Shown here: one piece after another, positions 11,622 to 22,087 of the stretch
How the letters are laid out: each line of letters begins with the position of its first letter
Numbering within the stretch: position 1 is the first letter of the stretch
From: Caenorhabditis remanei
Lineage: Eukaryota; Nematoda; Chromadorea; Rhabditida; Rhabditidae
DNA: 64,000 bases
Assembly: GCF_010183535.1 (NCBI RefSeq)
Contig: NC_071331.1
Location: 9,796,001 to 9,860,000, forward strand
Direction: 5' to 3'
Program-made: the position numbers and the translations under genes
Notes under the pieces: model-generated
Database searches by the model: none
The model's input: the letters and a program-made list of their open reading frames with translations, nothing else
What the model was told of the DNA's origin: nothing

Positions 11622-12702
11622 TAGAGACCGCAACATTTTTTTCAAACTCAATTTTCCATTAAAATTTCCATCCTGGCCTGTTCTTCAGGTATATCGAAGT
11701 ACATTCCCAATTTTTTTTCCGAAAATATTCACACTCTCCGAAGTTACAGGACATTTTAGTCAGCCATGGTTTCTACTGAATTCTCTTGGGGAATTCTTTC
11801 GTTTTCCTGACCACGCAAAAAATATTTTCTGTTTTCACGTTCAATCCGTCAAATTTTTGCAAAATTTGGGAAAGTTCGAACCAGAAACCCTTTGATTCAA
11901 AACCCAGCGTGTTATCCACTGAACTAAATGACCACAAATGTGACGATGATAATAGGAAAATCTATTATTGACGTGATTTTTTAAAATTCAAGAGAATTTT
12001 TTGAAGGATTTTCAGCATATTTCGAGATAAAACATCAAATATCTAAAGTTCTACAATACGGATTTTTTAATTTCTAAGTGGGTCTAGATCGAAATTTTGC
12101 GTAGATTCTGATTCCGTCAAGAAACGATGCGAGTCTGACTTGCATTAACGTGAACTGTAGGAAAAACTACTTTTCTTTTTGAGCCTGTTGTCTTCCGACT
12201 CCGAAAAAACCACATTTTACGAATCAACGGATTTCCAAATCTTGGCCCCAGGTACCTGAAGAGATTTCCGAAAACAATATGTCAGAAAATATACAGGTAA
12301 TCACTGTAAATTCTTTGAAGTGATGCCTCGAAGTTCAGCTGGCTCCCAAAAAAATTCTACAGCACGAAAATTAAATTTTCTTTCAAAACCTATTAGGGTA
12401 TGTCCAGAACTACTAGAAACAGTAAAAAAACGATGCGAGTCTGACCTACAACGATCTCAACGTGACATTTTTCTGAGAAAAGCAAAACGTTTTTAGAGTT
12501 TTCTGAGAAAACTAAACATTTGGATGAAACGAAAGTCTGTTCATTGAATTCTACGTACTCGATTACATGGGGGTCAAAAGTTTTCATTCTGTTTTAGCGT
12601 ACTGGGCTCTCAGGACAGACCGTCAAACATTCTGATAATCTCCCCATGACGTCCCAAGAGAAGAAAATGAAAAACTCCGCCCACGTTCATTGCGGTCCCT
12701 AC
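11622..12702. mobile_element. 1081-bp hAT-like element, copy 1
   Basis: It begins TAGAGACCGCAA and ends TTGCGGTCCCTA, an inverted pair. It is flanked by the 8-bp direct repeat CCTAAAGT (11614-11621 and 12703-12710). Ends of the TAG.G type with an 8-bp TSD are typical of hAT elements. A second full copy in the same orientation is at 52086-53163. The matching site in duplication copy A (about 620) is empty. Only short open frames occur, so it is non-autonomous. Confidence 0.88.
11868..11934 (-). pseudogene. tRNA-like sequence inside the hAT-like element
   Basis: On the minus strand, TAGTTCAGTGGATAACACG (A-box-like) is followed, at tRNA spacing, by GGTTCGAAC (B-box-like, 11874-11882). Between them is TTTTGAA, which matches the anticodon loop of a Gln(TTG) tRNA. 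The stems pair poorly. The second copy of the host element has the same feature at 52332-52396. Confidence 0.5.
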
Positions 12703-13135
12703 CTAAAGTTCTTGAACATTGTTTTAGCGTGAATTTTCGGAGACTATGATGATCCGTGTATTCGGTTTTCAATCAACAGTTGCGTAAAATAATTGATGTG
12801 CGTCTTGTCAGAACAAATGTCATCAAAAAGGTCAACTGTCTCACAGCGAATCAGAAAACCATTTTCGATATGTTTGAAACCGTTCTTTTAGTCAACAGAA
12901 AAAGGTAAAACACTCGTCCTCTCTTGAACACATTTTTAAATGCTCAACAATTACTGTTATGCCCAGATAGCTTCAACATGAAGGTATTCGAGCAACAGTG
13001 CTCCAGTGATGACAATGAATGGCAGTTATTCATACAATTTGTTCTGATATCAATTTTTAAAAGAAGGAACAACTACCAAAGAACTGATTTAAGTTATGAA
13101 ACTGATAAGGAATTCCGGGTATATTTACTTTTCGT

Positions 13136-13154
13136 CCCCCCCCCCCCCCCCCCC
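13136..13154. repeat. C19 homopolymer tract
   Basis: Nineteen consecutive C on the plus strand, so G19 on the minus strand. More C-rich patches follow to 13250. It is absent from duplication copy A. Confidence 0.95.
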
Positions 13155-14564
13155 TATATTGAAGAATGACCCCCCAAAAAGGACCTGGGAAAAGCCCCAC
13201 CTGATTGATTATTAACCCCCCACCCATTGAACATTAGCCCCCCCCTTTCTCTTTTTCACTTAAACGCCTGAACCATTGAGTCCAACATAATTCAACTATA
13301 CCCGAATCTTCAGGCTTAGATTGAAATAATTTTCCGTTTCTGTTCATTATAATAATATTGATATTACAGGCTCGTCGATGAATCAACGCGGGAATTTCTA
13401 TCTGACAGTACGAGTAAAACTTATTAGAAATTTACATCAAGCGACGTAATATGTATAACGGCAGCTTCATAGTCTAATTGTCAAATTATGTGGTCGCAGT
13501 CAAAAGTACTTTAGAGACATTTTTAAGAAAACATTATGAAATAGAAACTTAAAACTCGATATCTTTATTTTGCATATATTGATCTCTCTGCTGTGTTTCA
13601 AACATAGACAGTATAATGAGAAGTATTTTATATATTATTAAAACTGCAAAAGAACGTGAAAATCAAAATCCAACGTGAAGATCGAAGTACATATGTATCT
13701 ACTTCTTGAAACCGAGTTAGTAACAAAAGCGATCAGAATGTTTTAATAGGGAACTCCTGTTTGATGTCATGAAAAAATGAAAAGCTCAGCATTGTGGCTG
13801 CTGCTTCCAATAATTCTCGAATGTTTTAAATCAATCATTTCATATAACATCGAAAAACCTATTTTTCAGGAATTCAGTGCTGATTTCTTTAGTCAATAAG
13901 GTTATCGTTATCTCTACGAGCACCGAACGCTGGAGAAGCACTGTTATCTCTGCTGTTATTATTTCTCAGTTCCATGAAAAAGAAAAAATTTTCATTTTAC
14001 AAAATTTCTGCGAATGCTCTTTTCTCTCCCTTCTTTCTCTTTCCATCAAAAACTCTAGTTCCAATAAAGTTTGTTTTGCTTATTTACAAACACCGTTAAA
14101 CAGAAATTGTATAGGAAAAATGCACAAGCGCAAGTTTTTTTCTTCTGAAATTCACTTATTATGATTTCAGAGGGAAAGTAATCGCTGTATCCATGCGTAG
14201 AGTACTATCACTACTTAATTTCTGTATTACGTTTTCTCAGTTTCATGAAACAGACTAAAGTTGGGAGCTGATAAACCAACTGTTTACTATGAACTTTTAC
14301 ATTCAAATCGAAAAGTATTGCTGAAATATGACTCTTTTCCAAAGTTTCTCAAGCTCAGCTGAAATTTCTTTAAAAAAATACTGCTTCAAGTTGACAATAA
14401 TGAAAAATAATTTAATGTTTTAGCATTCCCAATAATCCCGCCATACAATTTTCGAAGTGTTAAACAGTGGAAAAATAAGTTCCTCTGTTGTTTTCTTACG
14501 AAGATATAATGGAATATGTATGTAGTAATGTTTCTGAAAGTTTCAGAGGAAAGATATCATTTCC

Positions 14565-17490
14565 GTGAAACTGTCCAAAAATATTTCTACAGTTCCACCG
14601 ACTTTCCATTCCATCCGTAACACCTCATTTCTTTCCAAAACGTTTCATAATTCCACTCAATTCACTATCCTTTTCTCCAACTTTTCACTACTTACTCCTT
14701 CTTCTTTTTTTCCAATCATTCCCGAATCTTCAAAAAGAGACATTGATGCGAATGCCCTTTTCTTGTCTCTCCCCTTCTATTCACTTTAGATCAATTACAC
14801 TACATAGTTCCGAGAACAAATGTTTTGCTTATTCACAAACACCGTCAAATAGAAAAATTTTCAGAAAAAATGCACAAGAATTTCATGGGGTACCGAAAAA
14901 TTAAAACTAGTTTTTTTTCTGAAATTCACTTATTATGATTTCAGAGGGAAAGTAATCGCTGTATCTATGAAAAGCGTAGAGTACTAGCATTTCTATTATT
15001 ACGCTTTCTCAGTTTCATGAAACAGACTAAAGTTGGAACTGATAAACCAACTGTTAATTGAATTTTTACGTTTTTATCGAAAAGTATTGTTGAACTATAA
15101 CTCTTTTTCAAAGTTGCTCAAGCGGTGCTGAAATTTTTAAAAATATTCTGTTTTGAGTTCACAATAGTATTGAATAATTCAATGCTTTAGCATTACTGAA
15201 AAATTCTGTTGAAAATTTTCGAAGTGTAAAACAGTGGTGATCAATCTTCAGAGGGAAATTCCAAGAATTTGTGTATTTCAAAATTATTTGTGCTTTTGTC
15301 TCAAAAACTCAAAATGCTTGTTACTTTTAGAGTATCTTTCAAGTTTTAAAAATTCCCCTTCCCAAATTTGGAACACTTGGGACGAACTGTCAGGCATGAT
15401 TAAATCTAAACTTGTCATGGGCCGCGCCGGGCCGATTTCCAAATTTTCACCGCCGGGTGAAGTGACTTTTCCCCGTAAAACATGTTTTTAACAGTAATTT
15501 TTGAAAAATAAGTTTTTGGGTCGCTTTGAGCTATAATTCGTGTAAACATTTAAGTAGTTCTACAAATTTAGTGATAAAAACGTACTTGGAATTTTTAAAG
15601 TCATTGCTATTTTCAGATTGTTTGAAAAGGGGAAATATAATTTTCATGAAACTGTAAGAAGTCTTCGATTATTAAAAGTTCTACGAATTTTTCGATAATT
15701 GCTGTCAAATCTGAAAACCGCGATAGGCTTCTTCGTGAAACTGTACAGAAAACTACCACATCCTACTCTCCCACCAGTTTCCCACTCTTAGAAAAAGCCT
15801 ACTCTAACGCTGACTTTTCGGACCATCCGTAACACCTCATTTCTTTCCAAAACGTTTCATTATTCCACTCAATTCACTATTCATTTCTCCAAGTTTCCAC
15901 TACATACTTCTTTTTTTCCCAATTATTCCCGAATCTTCAAGAAGAGACATTGATGCGAATGCACTTTTCATGTTTCTCTCCCTATTCACTTTCCATCAAA
16001 AACACTAGTACAGCCTAGAAAATAAAAGGAAAGGAATATGACAGAAAATTGTACTTATTGCTACAAGAACTGCCAGTTCTTTTGCAATGTATGATTTCTC
16101 AGTTTCATGAAACAAATGAAAGGTGGAAAATGATAAACGATATGTTGATTCCCAATTCTGTTTCAGTTAGCAAAAAAATTTGAATTTCGGCGATCATTCA
16201 TTTTCCAAAGTTGATCAAGCGGCGCTGAAAGTTCTAAACATCTTCTGTTTTGAGTTCACAATATTGGTAAATCAAGTAATTTTTTAGCATTGTGCAATCA
16301 TAAATCAGTGGTGATCTTTAATATATTCAAAGAGATTGTGTATCAAAAACTCATAAACTGTTTTAGTGGTTGTGTAGAAAAGTCAAGAGAAAGCACATGA
16401 GATCTAATCGAGAGATTCCTACTGTTAGAATATCTTACAAGTTTAAAGGACTACCTTTCCTCTATTTCAGATTAACACTTTTTCAGATAGTTTGAAAAAA
16501 TATTTACCATTTTCATAAAACTGTAAAAATTCTTCGATTTTGAAAAAAAAATCGCACCATCCGTAACACCTCATTTCTTTCCAAAACGTTTCATAATTCC
16601 CATTTAATTCACTATTCACTTCTCCAACTTTCCACTACATTCTTCTTTTTTTCCAATCATTCCCGAATCTTCAAGAAGAGATATGGATGCGAATGCCCTT
16701 TTCATGTCTCTCCCTTCTATTCACTTTCCATCAGAAACACTAGTACGGTGTAGAAAATAAAAGGAAAGGCTACGACAGAAAAACATAATATATTAAATGT
16801 GTATATATATATATCGGCTAATTTCAGGTTCAATCTTCGTCTTCTGATTCATCTTCATCGCCAACGGCAAAGAAGAAGAAGAAAGAAGTGATTCTTTCAA
16901 AGAAAACACCACCAGCGTCTTCATCTTCGTCGTCGTCTTCTGATGCCTCTGATGCCGATACCCCAACGTCAAAAAAGATGAAGAATGGCCAACAACCTGC
17001 TTCGAAAGAAAAGAAGGAAGAGCCAGTTTCTATTGAAAATGTGCCAGAAGGTCTCAGGAAACTGGGATTTCCTGAAAAATTCGTCAGTAGAAATTGTGAG
17101 AAGAAGTGGATTAAGAAAGCGATGTCTCAACTTCGAGATACCGTGCCGATGAGTCCACGAGGAATTTCTGATCTCTCCGTGACCGACGGAATTGACTTAT
17201 ACACTTATTTGGGTTATAATAAAATCAGTAACACCAAATCGTGGATGGAGTAGTTACCATTTCCGTAAAACTGTAAAAATTCCTCGATTTTGACTAGTTT
17301 CTTCCATAACGTTTCATTATTCCACTCAATTCACTATCCTTTTCTCCAACTTTCCATTACATACTCCTTCTTCTTTTTTCTAATCAATCCCAAATCTTCA
17401 AGAAGAGACATTGATGCGAATGCCCTTTTCATGTCTCTCTCCCTGTTCACTTTCCATCAAAAACACTAGTACGACCTAGAAAATATAAGG
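14565..17490. repeat. Tandem cluster of repeat R7 (four copies) with linked blocks
   Basis: Copies lie at about 14565-14795, 15825-16040, 16555-16770 and 17295-17490, with cores from 14736, 15943, 16677 and 17404. Between most copies is a second conserved block, TTTCTCAGTTTCATGAAACA (about 15006, 16090, 17557). The period varies from about 0.7 to 1.2 kb. The later copies share a tail with ACTAGTACGGCCTAGAAAAT-like sequence. Purpose unknown. Confidence 0.8.
16828..17253 (+). CDS. Orphan 3' exon of an unrecognised Ser/Lys-rich protein
   Basis: An open frame of 141 codons starts right after a good acceptor (ATTTCAG, ending 16827) and ends at TAG. There is no ATG near the beginning, so it needs an upstream exon that I cannot find. 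The first half is low-complexity (Ser runs, then Lys-rich, with SSSSSSSSD and KKKKKE), as in nuclear proteins with charged tails. The second half looks globular (KLGFPEKFVSRN, ISDLSVTDGIDLYTYLGYN). I do not recognise the family. Its codon use is more protein-like than the surrounding repeats. It sits between R7 copies, so it may be a transposed or duplicated exon rather than part of a live gene. Confidence 0.5.
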   Translation, partial: VQSSSSDSSSSPTAKKKKKEVILSKKTPPASSSSSSSSDASDADTPTSKKMKNGQQPASKEKKEEPVSIENVPEGLRKLGFPEKFVSRNCEKKWIKKAMSQLRDTVPMSPRGISDLSVTDGIDLYTYLGYNKISNTKSWME

Positions 17491-19117
17491 AAGGGATACG
17501 ACAGAAAAGGATGTCCTATTGCTGTAATCACTGATAATTCTGTTGCTATGTAGAATTTCTCAGTTTCATGAAACAGACGAAAGTTGGAAAATGATGTACC
17601 AATTGTTCATTTCAAATAATGAGATCAGTTTGCGCAAAAATCTGAATTTTGGCGATAATTTGTTTTTCAAAGTTGTTCAAACAGCGTAAGAAATTTATCA
17701 AAAAATACAGTTTCGAGATCGCAATAATGTTAAGTCGAGTTAGTTTTTAACATTGAACATACTACTTTTTTTCAAAGTGATATTAGGTTGGTAAATAATT
17801 TTCTGAAATTTTTCTATAAAACTTTGATTTTATTTTTTCAAATCCAGAAAGATTTCTAAAATTCAAAATACTGTTAATCAGCATTGATAGTCTTCTGACA
17901 AGATTTTGGTAGCTTACTGATTCTCTCTGCGTAGACCATCTATTCGAGATCACTGGAAAAGGAAACTTGCTTCTTTTTGATATCCCCTTTTTATTTGGAT
18001 TCTTCCCCATTAAAATGTCGTTGAAGTCAGGCAAAATGTTTGTGATTAAAGAGAAGAAGGTTGGATTAATACAATGAATAAAAAATAATTGTCCAGGCAG
18101 ATAACAACAGTTTGTTGTGAGCTACTTTCGCAACACATGAACAAGTGTTGTCATACTGAAAACTTCGTTTTATTATATCTCCCCGTCTTGGAGTCACAAG
18201 ATTTTAAATTTATTGAAATAAGAAACGTGAACATCTGATGTTACTTCCATGTCCTTGCTCAGGAGTTCCCTCCACTCCACCCAGAGTACTGAGTCCCAGA
18301 TTCAAAAAACCACTTTTTCAGGTTTGAGAACATCCAGAGCGCCCAAATCTTAGTCCACACATTCTACTTTCCTCACATCGTTAGAGTAACAACTTGACTA
18401 CTTATTTCTAAGAAATAAATAGCTCGACCATACGTGTGTTGGGTGTAAAAGTACTGATAGCCAACTTAGGTTCAAGTGATGTGCCATCTCATGTTGTTTC
18501 AAAACGTGTGGTATGTAAAGATGAATTTTCTCATTCCGATAATTTGTTTCCATCCATGAACTACAGTTACATAAGTCACCCTTAAAGAAGTTGACAACCT
18601 ACGTGTGGTTTGACACAGATCCGCTTCTACGATTCCCTGCTATAACTCCAAATCTGGCTCTGACTGCTGATAGAGAAGAAATTTTTCAGTCAGATCCAAG
18701 TTTCTTGTTTCAAATATTTTGAATCAAAATGTATTTGCGTTAAAACAAGGAGACCTTTGTCAACATACATCAGCAAGTTTTTTTTGAATGACATAATTTT
18801 TAGACCAGAAACGAATGAAAACAAAAAGGGTTCCAAAAACGCAAAAAGTTGCATGTAAATCAAAGCTCCGTTCTCGGCGGGGAAAAAACGAGAAGTAAAA
18901 CTTTGAAACTGTAACAAGTACTTGAGTAGGCCTACCAAACACAAAAACAATCACATCACAAAACAACTCCTATGTCGAGAAATGAAAACGACAACCGGCA
19001 AGCTCGAAAATTGCAGAAAATTATGAACCAACCTAATATGTAATTTTGTATCAAAAACTCATAAATTTACCATTTCCGTAAAACTGTAAAAATTCCTCAA
19101 TTCTAATAATTTTTCCA
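17491..19117. other. Non-coding stretch
   Basis: No supported gene or element. Short minus-strand open frames around 18690-18966 lack protein-like composition and splice context. Confidence 0.5.
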
Positions 19118-19163
19118 CTAAGTCCGCAAACACCGGGTATCACTTTTTTTATTTCGACAATAA
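19118..19163. mobile_element. Solo end of the TA-flanked MITE family
   Basis: TCCGCAAACACCG is followed by TTTTTTTATTTCGACAATAA. This joins the inner and outer parts of the 132-bp elements at 20421 and 35798 with the middle of the arm deleted, so it is a decayed fragment. Confidence 0.6.
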
Positions 19164-19244
19164 AAGTTCTACGAATTTTTCGATAATTGCTGTCAAATCT
19201 GAAAACCGCGATAGGCTTCTTCGTAAAACCGTACAAAAAACTAC

Positions 19245-19490
19245 CACATTCTACTCTCACACCAGTTTCCCACTCCATTCGTAACACCTCATTTCGTTCC
19301 AAAACTTTTCATTATTCCACTTAATTCACTATCCTTTTCTCCAACTTTCCACTTCATACTCCTATTTTTCCGATCATTCCCGAATCTCCAAGAAGAGACA
19401 TTGATGCGAATGCCCTTTTCATGTATCTCCCCTTCTTTCTATTCACTTTCCATCAAAAACACTAGTACGGCCTAGAAAATAAAAGGGATA
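19245..19490. repeat. 230-bp repeat R7, last copy
   Basis: Same block as 4235-4460, with its core from 19394 and the ACTAGTACGGCCTAG tail. It is the copy nearest the noah-2 promoter region. Confidence 0.85.
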
Positions 19491-19526
19491 AGGCGAAAAC
19501 GAGGGCGCATTCTTTTGAGGAATGGA

Positions 19527-19600
19527 ATGTGTACAACATCTCCCGGAGAAAAAGAAGGGAGAGATATCTTTTCTCCTCCCCCTCTCCGCATCGAAAGAAG
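19527..19600 (+). CDS. Possible short first exon (uncertain)
   Basis: ATG at 19527 opens 24 codons plus two bases ending at a strong donor, AAG|GTAAGTCGG. The local sequence (19490-19800) is richer in GC than its surroundings, as around a nematode promoter. There is no partner acceptor that I can prove. It could be an upstream exon of noah-2, a separate small gene, or chance. I see nothing that decides. Confidence 0.2.
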
Positions 19601-20420
19601 GTAAGTCGGTCAAGGCCTAAACGTTGTCACTGTCGTCGGGATACTGTGTGTACGACTCCTCCGAAGACGGTGGCGACCCTTTTTCCCCTCCGGGGAGAAG
19701 AGTCATCACTAGCGATACGAATCTCTTCCCATTTCGGATACACATCGCTCTGGTTGGACGCATTTTGTTGTGTTATTCGGTATTTGTTTTCCACTTGTTC
19801 GGTTTCAGTTAGGCTTCAAATTTTCAAAATGTTAAAAAAATGTTCTATAATTGTTGCCGTGTTAGTTCTATAACACTTGATTCTTGAAATTGGAATATTC
19901 AAAATGTTAGACATGTGAGACCCTATCAGACGGTTCTTGCCAAATTAAACTTTCAACATGAAAATTAGTTTTGATGGTGACATAAGAAACCAATTACCTA
20001 ATATAGCACTTCCATATCAAAATTACTGCTCCGTGAAACTGTCAAAGTAAACTTTTCATTCTATAATACTAATTTGGCAATAAATTCTATTGTACAAAAT
20101 TTAGGTAAACTCATTTAAAATTTCAAAACTTCTCACGGTTCAATTCTAGATCTTTTCTCGGGGGTGCAGGTTTAGAACCAATATTTGTTCTTTAAAACCA
20201 AAAACTATCAAACATATATCACTATCCAATGCGAAAAATGGAAGAAGCTAATTTTGAACGCAACAGTATCACCGATATTTATTACAGTATCACCGATATA
20301 TTAAATAAACCTAGGACGTCAGTTGTTAGTTGGATAATTTTCCTTGTTGCTGCTGAAGCGGAACTTTCCTGGGCGTGCTTGTACAAAAAATGTGTCAACT
20401 ACAAAATGAAGCAACCTCTA

Positions 20421-20552
20421 TTGTCGCAACAAAAAAGTTCCGACATTTTTTCATCATCGGTGTTTGCGGACTCAAGCCAAAATTTGATAATTTTGGCTTG
20501 AGTCCGCAAACACCGACGAGGAAAAAATGTCGGAACTTTTTTATTTCGATAA
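20421..20552. mobile_element. 132-bp TA-flanked MITE, copy 1
   Basis: Flanked by TA on both sides; ends TTGTCGCAAC and CGATAA. The arms pair almost throughout, with GGTGTTTGCGGACTCAAGCC near the centre. It has exactly the same length as the copy at 35798-35929 and shares outer ends with 8959-9331. Confidence 0.88.
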
Positions 20553-21699
20553 TATGTACCCTGCAAAATTTTTTACCTATATTTTATCTGAAAACTGTAG
20601 TACCAAAGCTGAAGGTCCAATAAATGTATCCTCCTTAACCCCCTTAACTCCCTTTATTGTAACCGTCTAATACATTTGTAATCCAACCATAATCCGTGCC
20701 TGTCTCTCTTTCTCTCTTCCCCCCCCCTCTCCTGAAAGAATAGTACAGGACACCTAGTATCCTCCCTTTCTTCCCTTATCACAAGGTCACGATCCATGCG
20801 TCTTACGATTAATGCGATTTCTTCCCGCGTACCGCCGGTTTTTCGTCTGGTCATGATCCTTATCCATCACTTTTTTGTTTGCAGTTATGGTAGGGGTAGA
20901 TATATCGGGGAGTAGGATATCTATGGTATGGAATACTTTTTAGTTAAATTTTATTACTTTCAATCAATAGAATAGAAATAGAGGAAGCTCTGTTGCAGCT
21001 AACTGTTAAATTTACCTGTTTTCAAAAACGGAGTTTTTTTCTTCAAAAATGACAGTTTCAATTCGTTGAAATATAGTCAACTTCAGTTTGCTAAATAGTT
21101 TCTAGGTAAAATTATCTACTTTAAAAAACTCGTTGCTGATTCAAATGGAACATAATATAAGAACAAAACATACACGTTTGGTAAGCGCTAGTTATAAAGA
21201 TTAAAATAATTTTGCCCGATAGCATTAAAATATAAAATTTGAGAGCATTAGGGAGGATAAAAATTTCGTTCGATCAGATAAAGCTTTTTTGGCAAAATGA
21301 TGAAACAGAAAATTGTAGCAGTTTCAGCTAATGGATAAAGTTAAGATGTTTTGGAAGAAAAGTATTCCGCTTAACAAAAAAACTGTGTACGGTTGAGATA
21401 AAAGCTGGAAACTAATAGATTTGCAGTAGAAGTAAGTAGTCGAAAATTTCGAAATGATATTGACAATCAAAATATCTAAAACAGACACAAAAAGATATCC
21501 TATTTTAGTCAAAAACTCGAAACAGCGGAAAGTAGTTTTCCCTGTTTCAGAATGTGCACATCAGTTCCTACAGGTTCCGTTTAACCACTTTTGATGCTCT
21601 GGGCTAAATCACATCAAATCACTAGACATCTTTTTGAGTTCCATGAACAAGATTTCCATTGATCCAGGTTAAAAATCACCGCGAAAACCTACCCCCTGA
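20553..21699. other. Intergenic DNA upstream of noah-2
   Basis: AT-rich with a pyrimidine-rich segment around 20630-20830. No coding exon is supported. Distal regulatory sequence is possible but I see no defined site. Confidence 0.5.
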
Positions 21700-22087
21700 A
21701 ACACAATTTCTCAATCAATTTTCCTCTTTCCTCTTTCAGAATCATATCCCTCCTCTCACGTCACCACCCCATCCCTTTCCTCCCCTCTATCTACTTTCCT
21801 GATCCCGAAAGTCTCCTCCCGAATTCCTCTGACTCATCGCATCTCCCCGAGACTTCTTCATCTTTTTCCCGTTCTTTCCCCCGCCTGATCCAGTTTTTCT
21901 TCTATATATGAATGCAACACTTGACTTTCTCTGGATCTCAAGAGTTTTATCCTTTCATCATTTTATTCTAAAGAATTCTGTTTCATTTTGAACATTTTGA
22001 ATTTGAATAGTTCAAATTTGAATAGTATTTTGATTTCGCCTTTACACCCCCGTCTCAATCTTAAAATCTTTTCAGACCACACATCAA
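21700..22087 (+). promoter_or_regulatory. noah-2 promoter and trans-splice acceptor
   Basis: A C/T-rich region (21715-21900) leads to a TATA-like TATATATG (from 21903). A strong acceptor, TTTTCAG (22069-22075), lies only 12 bases before the ATG and has no upstream exon that I can identify. That is the usual arrangement for spliced-leader addition in nematodes. An unseen 5' UTR exon is the alternative. Confidence 0.6.

Larger units (their letters stand above)
9965..14470. repeat. Segmental duplication, copy B
   Basis: Same order and orientation as 1-4860, but enlarged by two insertions, a foldback element (about 10298-11410) and a hAT-like element (11622-12702), and by a C-rich insertion around 13130-13260. 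Both transposons are absent from the matching positions of copy A, so they arrived after the duplication. Confidence 0.85.
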
